From positions 1 through 10,189 of the forward strand of contig LSYV01000642.1 in assembly GCA_001584585.1 (NCBI GenBank): 10,189 nucleotides of DNA. Reading direction: 5' to 3'. Below are positions 1 to 6,900 of the stretch, piece by piece (position 1 is the first letter of the stretch; the number at the start of each line of letters is the position of its first letter). Position numbers and translations under genes: made by a program. The notes below the pieces were generated by a model that worked only from the letters and a program-made list of their open reading frames with translations, was not told the DNA's origin and ran no database searches. The stretch is from Gonium pectorale (taxonomy: Eukaryota; Chlorophyta; Chlorophyceae; Chlamydomonadales; Volvocaceae).

Positions 1-8
1 GAGGCCAG

Positions 9-95
9 CTCGTCCAACTTCCTCCAGGCCAGCCAGCTTAACTCGTCCAACTTCTTCCAGGCCAGTCAGGCCAACTCGGCCAATCCCGGGCCAGC
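9..95. repeat. 33-bp tandem direct repeat, about 2.6 copies
   Basis: Two full 33-bp units lie at 9-41 and 42-74, each beginning CTCGTCCAACTTC, followed by a degraded partial third unit from 75. Units one and two differ at only a few positions, mostly in the last third. The preceding bases 1-8 resemble the tail of a unit, so the array may extend left of the window. I see no coding role. Confidence 0.8.
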
Positions 96-703
96 ACCAC
101 CACTATAAAGGAGCTGCCCAAACATGAACACGGTTTGGCACCCGCCTCACTCAGCCCTTCCTCCCCCCTTCACAGGGGCGATATGCATGCTGGGCTTCGC
201 TCGGCGCTAACAACAGACAACGGTCAACATCCAACGATGATAAACAAGGCAGTTACCCCGGGTTACTTCGGGGGTGCTGGGCACGAAACACACACGACCG
301 ACCCATGGGACGTTCGTCACCCTTGCACTGCCATTGCATGGGCTCGATGCGGGTTAGTTACGTCAACGTCAACGAAGGCAAATACATACGAAAAGGCATC
401 ATGTCCGGACATCCCGGAGGTGCGGACGCATGGGAACACCATAGTTGTGGCGTTTTCCCCTGCTAACGCCGCTCGCCCCTTGAGCGGCCAAACGGTATGA
501 TGGGCGGAGCTCGCACAGCGGTCAATCAAACAACACCAACGTAACAGGTACAAGTGGTCCAACGAATGCGGAACTATGGTCAACCAGGTACTGCACCAGG
601 ATCAACAACTGTGTCACAAGCATGCATCGCGTTAAATAATGCCTACGTGTCAACATCACAGCATTCAGACATGATCACCGCCATTCTCGGGCCCACACAC
701 CCC
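96..703. other. Gene-free stretch beside the tandem repeat
   Basis: No convincing gene is visible. Open frames on both strands (135-500 plus, 317-583 minus) overlap each other, are short, and show no recognisable domain or composition. A TATAAAG string occurs on the plus strand at 104-110, just after the tandem repeat, but no supported gene follows it. On the minus strand this would be the 3' flank of the coiled-coil gene that stops at 704; I identified no clear polyadenylation signal. Confidence 0.5.
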
Positions 704-2080
704 TTACTGCGGCTGCTCGCGCGCCTTGTCCAGCAGCGCCTGGATGTCGCGCAGGGCGGCGCCAGCGCGGTCGGACCACACGCTCAGCTCGCCCGGCACG
801 AGGAACAGGTTGCCGGGCGCCACCGCGCCGTGCGTGACCAGCGCCCTGAAGTAGCTCTCCGCCACCACCGGCGGCCGCGGGCGCACCAGGGGCGCCGTGA
901 TGACCAGCGCCTCCTGCGACGCCCGCCGCCAGCCCTCGAGGCGGTCGACGACGGCGCCCATGAGCTCATACGGGTGCTCGAAGGGCGCGGGGCGGATCTC
1001 GACAATGGAGAGGGGGTAATTGCGGTATCCCGTCAGGCCCGCCACCACCTCGTCTACCGACTCGCGCGACATCAGCCCCTCCAGCACCGACCCCAGCAGC
1101 ACCCGCATCCCGTAAGAAAGGAACCCGGCCGCCCGGGTCATGTTTTGAGCGTGCTGGTTCGCCGTTTCCAGCCCTAGCCGGTAGCGGTCCGCCTGGCCCA
1201 TGGCCTCGTCCCGCTGGACCGTTAGGATCCGGACGGCCTCCTCAGCCTTGGCCTGGCTGGCCTTGGCCTCAGCCTCCTTCTCACGCGCCGCGCTCGCCCC
1301 CGCCCGGTACACAGCGATCCGCTTGTTCACATCCCCAAGCCGGTCCAGCACCGCACCCGCAACCGCCCCCGACAGACCCCGGAAGCTCCGCCGGACGCAT
1401 GACTCCACTGACTGCAGGCGCGAGTTGATGTCGTCCAGCTCGGCCAGGGTCAGGTCGCTCAGCTGACGGTCGTGGGCGATAGAGCCTAGGGCGGCGGAGG
1501 GCCACAGGGCACATCCAGAAGCGTCAAACAGAAGTATCCTGGAAACGGATTACCAGAGGTAACCAGGAACCCTATCCAGCGTTATGGAGGCTGACAACAT
1601 GCTTGCCGTATTCCTGTTCCAATCCTCTGTTCCACACCTCTGGCCCGCCCGTTTCGGCCTGCCAACCCCCCTTTTCCTTTCCCCCCTTATTCGTCTGCTT
1701 GACCCACCCTGAAGGGCGTCCCGAAGGAGGTCCAGCTTGTGGCCGATGACATCTGGCTCGTCAGCTTGGGGTCGTAGGTCGGTGACCACATCCACAGTAG
1801 GGACCTTCAGTACCACAGGTCCGTCGGCAGACCGGGCACGCTTGGGCGGGGACGGGGAGTCGTTGGCAGCTACGAAGCTTGACGCGGGGTCGGAGGTACC
1901 GGCGAGGGTAGGGCTCTTCGGCTTGATGATCTTAATCGCAGGGTAAGGGTCACGAGGATTGGAGCGTACGGCCGGCTTGGTCAGGCCAAACTTGGTCGCG
2001 GTGGCCGAAGTCTTGCGGACGGCCGAAGCCCGGTTGTCAGCGACGTTGACGGCAGCAGCAGCAGTCGAGACGCCTTCCAT
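704..2080 (-). CDS. Two-exon coiled-coil protein of unknown function
   Basis: I do not recognise this protein. The model joins exon 1 (2080-1708) to exon 2 (1485-704), giving 1155 nt or 384 codons plus a TAA stop. Residues 1-124 are rich in Ala, Pro, Ser and Lys, with a basic PPKRAR patch at 78-83 that could be a nuclear localisation signal. Exon 2 starts with Leu-rich, heptad-like sequence (about 131-150). It then has a long Ala/Glu/Lys coiled-coil-like stretch (about 180-240) and a more globular C-terminal part with GYRNYPLSIVEIRP near 277-290. There is no signal peptide, membrane segment or catalytic motif. A TATAAAA box lies 168 bp upstream of the ATG, and the 5' leader is CT-rich. The gene is in the same orientation as the retrotransposon and just downstream of pol, so it could be an accessory ORF, a Gag-like ORF of another element, or a host gene. 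If there is no intron, an in-frame TAA at 1550-1552 interrupts the frame. Confidence 0.6.
1486..1707 (-). other. Predicted spliceosomal intron of the coiled-coil gene
   Basis: The minus strand reads CAGG|GTGGGT at the donor (exon ends at 1708) and CCGCCCTAG|GC at the acceptor (exon resumes at 1485). Removing these 222 nt keeps the frame, because exon 1 ends with one base of a glycine codon and exon 2 supplies two. It also removes the only in-frame stop between the two parts (TAA at 1550-1552). A second donor and acceptor pair, GG|GTCAAG at about 1704 with TTTCCAG ending at 1539, also preserves frame but has a poorer donor. Since 222 is a multiple of three, a simple nonsense mutation without an intron remains possible. 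Confidence 0.5.
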
Positions 2081-2247
2081 GAGGTCGGTGGAGAAGAGAC
2101 GGAGGAGGGATGAAGGAATTGACGGTGGAGACGGGGAGAGATAGAGCCAACGCCGGGTAGAGAGACGTTGACTGAGGGTAACAGGTGGCAGAACTCAGCG
2201 ACAAATAGGTCAGTTGCGGTGTGTTCAGGCCGTGGGTACTAAACAGA

Positions 2248-2254
2248 TTTTATA
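2248..2254 (-). promoter_or_regulatory. TATA box (TATAAAA) of the coiled-coil gene
   Basis: The minus strand reads TATAAAA at 2254-2248. Transcription would be expected to begin about 25-35 bp downstream, near 2215-2230, leaving a CT-rich 5' leader of roughly 140 nt before the ATG at 2080. The repeated GTAACGC motifs lie 45-250 bp upstream, as promoter elements would. The box could equally be the core promoter of an LTR, but no matching second LTR copy was seen. Confidence 0.55.
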
Positions 2255-2299
2255 GGCCGGGTCTCAAGCCATAAGGCCCCGGCCAGCGCCCTCCTTCCC

Positions 2300-2505
2300 G
2301 CGTTACTTGGCCTGAGTCCCGCCCGACTTTGCCACGGCTGTTCTGCCAGCTGGTGCCAGTTCTTGGCGTTACTCCGCGTTGTCGGGCGGAGTCAGACGCA
2401 CCATGAGACGGGTTCCCCCATCGCGCGGGCTCTGGCCGGTCTCGCGGCGTAGCAGGCCCCCGTGGCGTTACTTCCGCGGGTAACGCCAGTGACCCTGGTA
2501 ACGCC
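2300..2505. promoter_or_regulatory. Cluster of five GCGTTAC / GTAACGC motifs
   Basis: The motif GCGTTAC occurs at 2300-2306, 2366-2372 and 2465-2471, and its reverse complement GTAACGC at 2480-2486 and 2498-2504. Four of the five are extended to the 8-mer GGCGTTAC/GTAACGCC. The third and fourth copies form 9-bp perfect inverted arms (2463-2471 and 2480-2488) around an 8-nt spacer. All lie upstream, on the minus strand, of the TATAAAA at 2254-2248, which suggests binding sites for a regulator. The role is inferred. Confidence 0.45.
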
Positions 2506-2747
2506 GATGCTATGGAAGGAAAGTCGGCCCTCAAAGATGGTGTCTTCGGTACCGTGTTGAGTCGTAGAGCCATCGCACTTCGACTCCGTATATTTCGCCA
2601 AATAGTATTCTTATCAAAAAGCTCTTGTACCAGGTAAGCAGAGCTCCAGGCGGGCTCAAGCCCCGAGAGAGTTCGTATCTCGTCCCGAAAATATCTTGGT
2701 CGTCTCGCGGTACTGGTCACGACTCTGAATTTGATTGACTAGAAAGC
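2506..2747. other. Gene-free stretch between pol end and promoter region
   Basis: This lies downstream of the likely original pol stop at 2748-2750. It should hold the retrotransposon 3' untranslated region or the start of a 3' LTR. I see no polypurine tract next to the stop, no obvious TG start of an LTR, and no sequence shared with the 9722-10189 flank. A long minus-strand open frame crosses it (2720-2250), but it lacks recognisable features and runs into the TATA box. The local AT content is higher around 2580-2640. Confidence 0.45.
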
Positions 2748-3537
2748 CTATTTGCCGCCCTTGCTCGTGTAGGCCGGAGGCACAAGTAGGCGGTGAGTCG
2801 CCATGGCGAACCTGAGACCGTTGCCATCCACGAGCAACGCGTGCGTTCCTCTCGATTCCAGCTGTGGAAGAAGTAGGGCCCTTCCCGGTCCTTGCCGGTC
2901 TTACGCTTCCGTCGGACCTTGAGGTAAATCAGCGTGTTCTCGGGTAGGTCAGGTAGAGCGGCCAGTCCTGGATGCTCGTCAGGGCTGCTTCCTTCGTCCC
3001 CTTCTTCCTCGTCAGCCGACGAGGGGCTCTCGGTCGCAACCCCTGTGGTCCCCACTACCGCTGTTGAGGGTCCAGCCCCGGAGGGGTCTCCAGGTTTGCG
3101 GCTGGGCCCACGGGGCTTGGACTGGTGTTGCCGACGATTGTACTCCCTCTCATTTCGTTCCTTGGCCTTGACCAGGTTGGCTTCCGCTGCCTCCGCCATC
3201 CTCTCCATCGCCTCCTGGCGCCGGTACAGTGCATGGTAATGCTCCTCTTCCACCTCAATCTCCTCGTCAGCTTCCTCCACATCGTCAGAATCTGGGGCGG
3301 GCTGAGCCCGTTCCATAGCTGTGGTGAGTTCCCGGCCGAAGAGGCACATAGCGGGGCTGAGGCCCGTGCTGCTCTGCTTGTTGGCGCGGTAGGCGTAGGC
3401 GGCCTGATGAATCTTCAAGTCCCAGTCTCCCTCTTGTTTGTCGATCAGCTTTCTCATCGAATCCAGCAAGGCGCCCACCAGCCGCCCTGTCCGTTGGTCT
3501 GCGGATGGTACCCGGCCGTGCGCAGGTGGCGGATCCG
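2748..3537 (-). pseudogene. Integrase C-terminal part, broken by a stop and two frameshifts
   Basis: Downstream of the TAA at 3538-3540, integrase similarity continues in the polyprotein frame through the conserved HPQTNGQ (3507-3487). It then moves to another frame (about 3486-2851) that contains RLVGALLDSMRK and a conserved YRANKQSSTGLSP block. This frame continues with an acidic stretch, a basic Glu/Arg helix region and the family-typical YLKVRRKRKTGKDREGPYFF segment. Near 2850 coherence moves to a third frame that ends in TAG at 2748-2750 after THRLLVPPAYTSKGGK. The first frame change is a net 4-nt loss at the position of the catalytic Glu, the second a net 1-nt loss. No chromodomain is evident at the C-terminus. 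Confidence 0.8.
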
Positions 3538-3987
3538 TTACTCCTTCAGGAATGGGTCCAGTACCCCTGCAAACTCTCCTCCTCGGTCCGTCAGGACTTC
3601 CGCTGGCGTACCGTACCGGCAGATCCAGTTCTCCCAGAACCAGGTGCGTACGGTGGCGGCGCGGCGATTCGGGAGCGCGCCCACCTCGGGATACTTGCTC
3701 CACGAGTCGACGGCGAGGATGCAGTACTTGTTGCCACGCACGGTCCGCTTGTAGGGCCCCATGCAATCGATGTGTACACGAGTCCATAGTGGCACTATGG
3801 GGAGCGGCCGTAGTGGAATCTCGCGTAGCAGCTTGTGTCGATCCGCCCGGCAGCTCTCACAGCTGCGTACATAGGCGCGGACCTCCTCCTTCATGCCTTC
3901 CCACCAGAAGCGCTCGCCCATGAAAGCGTATGTCTTGTTGAAGCCGAAGTGTCCCATCCCGTGGGCGTCGCGAATAAGATATAGACG
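3487..3987 (-). other. Integrase zinc-binding and catalytic core, incomplete
   Basis: The HHCC domain uses H1896, H1900, C1930 and C1933 (H-x3-H-x29-C-x2-C). The core follows with D1961 (VHIDCMGPY, codon 3766-3768) and D2021 (VLTDRGGEF, codon 3586-3588). The TAA stop at 3538-3540 interrupts the core; beyond it HPQTNGQ at 3507-3487 is still readable in the same frame. The third catalytic residue (Glu), expected two residues after that motif, is missing because of the net 4-nt loss. Spacing to its expected position is D-x34-E. Confidence 0.9.
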
Positions 3988-6900
3988 CTCCTCTGGTGGG
4001 GGTACTCGAACCCGAGACTTGCCTCCAGGCCTGGACTTGTAGAGCGTGTCGCCCTCGAAGCCGTAGCGGGCTGAGCGCTTGCGTACTCGGTTCATCTCGC
4101 GCATGTAGTCTTCTCCAGACTGCCCAGGCAGAGTTTTCAGCCTTCCCGTGCGCAGGTACTCGAGGAGGCGCTCGTCCGCCCAGACCTGCAAGATTTTGCC
4201 CCTCACACCATCCTCCGTCTCTTCCTCGTCCTCGAGGTCCTCCGCCAAGTCCATTTCGTCACCCTGCTCCTCCGGCTCGCCGTCCGGCGGCAGCGTTTCC
4301 TTGCTGCCGTCTGTCTCCTCGTCGCCGTCGGCATCATCTGTCGGGGGTATTGTCTCGTCGTCCTGATGGGCGGGCGTACCCTCTTCACCCGGCTCGCTGT
4401 CCCGATCAAGGGAACGGTGAGTGATGATGTCTTGTGGCTGAGCGGGAGGCACGATCCTGCGATTGCCTGGCGTGGTCGCGAAGGGGTGCCGCGGACAATA
4501 CCACGGGCCCGAAGGCAGCTCTTCCAGCGGCGGGTCTAGGCAGGTCATGTGCCACCCAGTAGAGCAGCCGGGCTGGTCGCATAGGACCATGGTGGCGGCC
4601 GGTAGACCCTTGAGGCACACTTGGCAGACCGTATCCGGGTCAACGTCTTCCTCGTCCTCTTCTTCGTCCCGTATGTAGTCCCGTAGCCTCCGACTGCGCT
4701 GTCGCTTGCGTTCAGATTGCCGCTTTGTGGGACCGGCGGCCGCGCCGACATTGCTGTCAATGGGTGGTCGGGACGGTCCAGCTTCATCTGTACGACTGCG
4801 GTTACCCGAAAGTGGCCTGGCTTCGTCTGTGACCACTGCTGCTCTCTCCTCGTCTTCCGTTGCTTTCAGATGCTCTGGTTGTACTCGACTTGCCAACCGG
4901 AGCGGAGCGGTTGCACCATGGGCTGCGCTGGCGTCGGTGAGGGGCGGCCGGTTAGGGGCATAACCTGTGCCGCGTCGTGTTGTGCCTTCGGGGGTCTGCG
5001 TGACGGGTCGGCGTGGCGGAACAGGAGGGCGCCGCACCCCTGAGGTAGCTGCCCCCGCGGTCCCAGCCGCCGGTGTCCCGGTGGCTGCTGCTCCGTCAGC
5101 CATTGTCGCTCCCGCTGCTGCCGCCCGGCCCCCTGAGCCACGTCCCATCCAGGGATTCAGGGAGGGCCCGTCGTCACCGTCGTCGTCATTGTCTTGCCAC
5201 CGGTAGGCATCATTGACCCCATCCGTCATGAAGACCTCAATCCCTTCTTCGTCTTCCAGCATGCTGTGCAGGAACGATAGGGGCTGGAGGGCACCACGAC
5301 CCAAGGTCAACTCAAGGAGCGCCGTCTGCACCGCGGTCGTGTCCTGGCCGCCCGGCCTGGGTGTTGCTGGTGCCAGATCCTCGCTTTCACCTACAAGGTG
5401 ACCAAGACGGCTGAGCCCATCGACGTTGCCGTTCGTCGTGCCTGCCCGGTGCACGATATCGAAGTCGTATTGCTGCAGCTTCAGGGCGTAGCGCGCCAGC
5501 TTGCCACGTAGGTCCTGAGCGCTGGCGGTCTTGAGGTGACGTACTGCCATTGAGTCCGTTACCAGAGTGAACTTCTCCCCATATAGATAAGGTCGGAAGA
5601 GCTTGATGGCCCACACGGCGGCGTATGCTTCACCGTCAGCTGAGCTCCAGCACATCTGCGCTGGAGTTAGCTTCTTGCTTGCGAACTGAACAGCGTACTC
5701 TTTGCCGTCGTCCCCTTTCTGTGCCAAGCAGGCCGCCACCGCCGTCTTGCAGAAGTCCGTCTGGACGAAGAAGTGCCGGCTGAAGTCTGGCGCCCGCAAG
5801 ATTGGCTCACTGGTGAGGGCGCGCTTGAGCGTCTGGAAGGCCTGCTCCTCGTCCGTCCCCCACCGCCACGGGGCGTCCTTTTTGAGTAAGTCGAAGAGGG
5901 GGCGGGCAATCAGGCTGAAGCCTGGGACGAATGAGCGATAGTAGCCTACGGTGCCCAGCAACGCCCGGACTTGACGGACGTTGCGTGGTGATGGGTAGGA
6001 GGCGATGACAGCTACATTGCGGGGGCTGGGAGACACGGTGCCCGCGCAACCGTCCAGCACGTGGCCAAGAAACTGGATCCTCCGTTGTCCAAACGTGCAC
6101 TTTTTGACGGCCGCCTTTAGGGAGGCGAGCCGAAGCAGGTCAAACACCTGCTGAAGATGCCGCACGTGAGAGGTGATGTCGGCGCTGTAGATCAAGATGT
6201 CATCCAGATAGACCATGGCGCATGCTTCTGACTGCGGGCCGTTGTCCGTCCCCACAGGCACGGAGCCCGGTAGGACGGGAGCCAGGACGCGTCGCATTAG
6301 CTCCGCGAAGACAGCGGGGCTGTTCTTCAATCCCATGGGCATCACCTTGTACCTCCACTGCGACGAGGCGGTATGGAAGGAGGCCCGGTCCTTGGAAGCC
6401 TCGTCTGCCATCGGTACTTGCCAAAAGCCGCTCTTGAGATCCAAGCTGCTGTAGAAGCGCGTCTGACCTGCCGGAGGTGCCACCGTGTCAAGGATGTCCT
6501 GAATGTGGCCTAACGGATACCGTACAGTCCGGGTGACCTCATTGATCCTTCTCATGTCCACGCAGAAGCGAAGCTCTCCGGTATCCTTCTTCGGCACTAC
6601 CACCACCGGTGACGACCAAGGGCTTGTTGAAGGCTCGATGATGCCATCGGCCAACATGCGCCGGATCTCACTGTCCACGGCATCTCGCTCGGCCTTGGAC
6701 ATACGGTACGGTGGGGTAAAGATAGGCGGAGAATCCCCTGTGTCCACCTTCATGGCGGCCCACGTGGTGCGGCCCAACTCGCTGTTGGTGCGGGCGAACA
6801 GATCATGGTTGGCCATTAGGCAGTCACCGATGGCCTGCCTGTCTGCCTCGCTCAGGTCGGGATTGATCTTGTTCAGCAGCAGCGACCTGAGCTCCTCGCA

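Noticed and set aside
135..500. Plus-strand open frame of 121 residues after a TATAAAG at 104-110
   Set aside because: Composition is unremarkable, no domain is visible and it overlaps a minus-strand frame of similar quality; the TATA match alone is weak evidence.
554..1177. Plus-strand open frame of 207 residues
   Set aside because: It is mostly antisense to exon 2 of the coiled-coil gene, with Arg/His-rich composition typical of a shadow frame.
2250..2720. Minus-strand open frame of 156 residues between pol and the TATA box
   Set aside because: It has no recognisable domain, no good start, and runs through the repeated promoter motifs to end at the TATA box; most likely non-coding.
2748..2950. 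Chromodomain at the integrase C-terminus
   Set aside because: The tail has a short basic YLKVRRKRKTGKDREGPYFF block but not the aromatic and Trp pattern of a chromodomain.
3480..3540. Programmed frameshift to express the integrase C-terminus
   Set aside because: Conserved integrase sequence (HPQTNGQ) is readable after the TAA in the original frame, and the frame change coincides with loss of the catalytic Glu; mutation explains this better than recoding.
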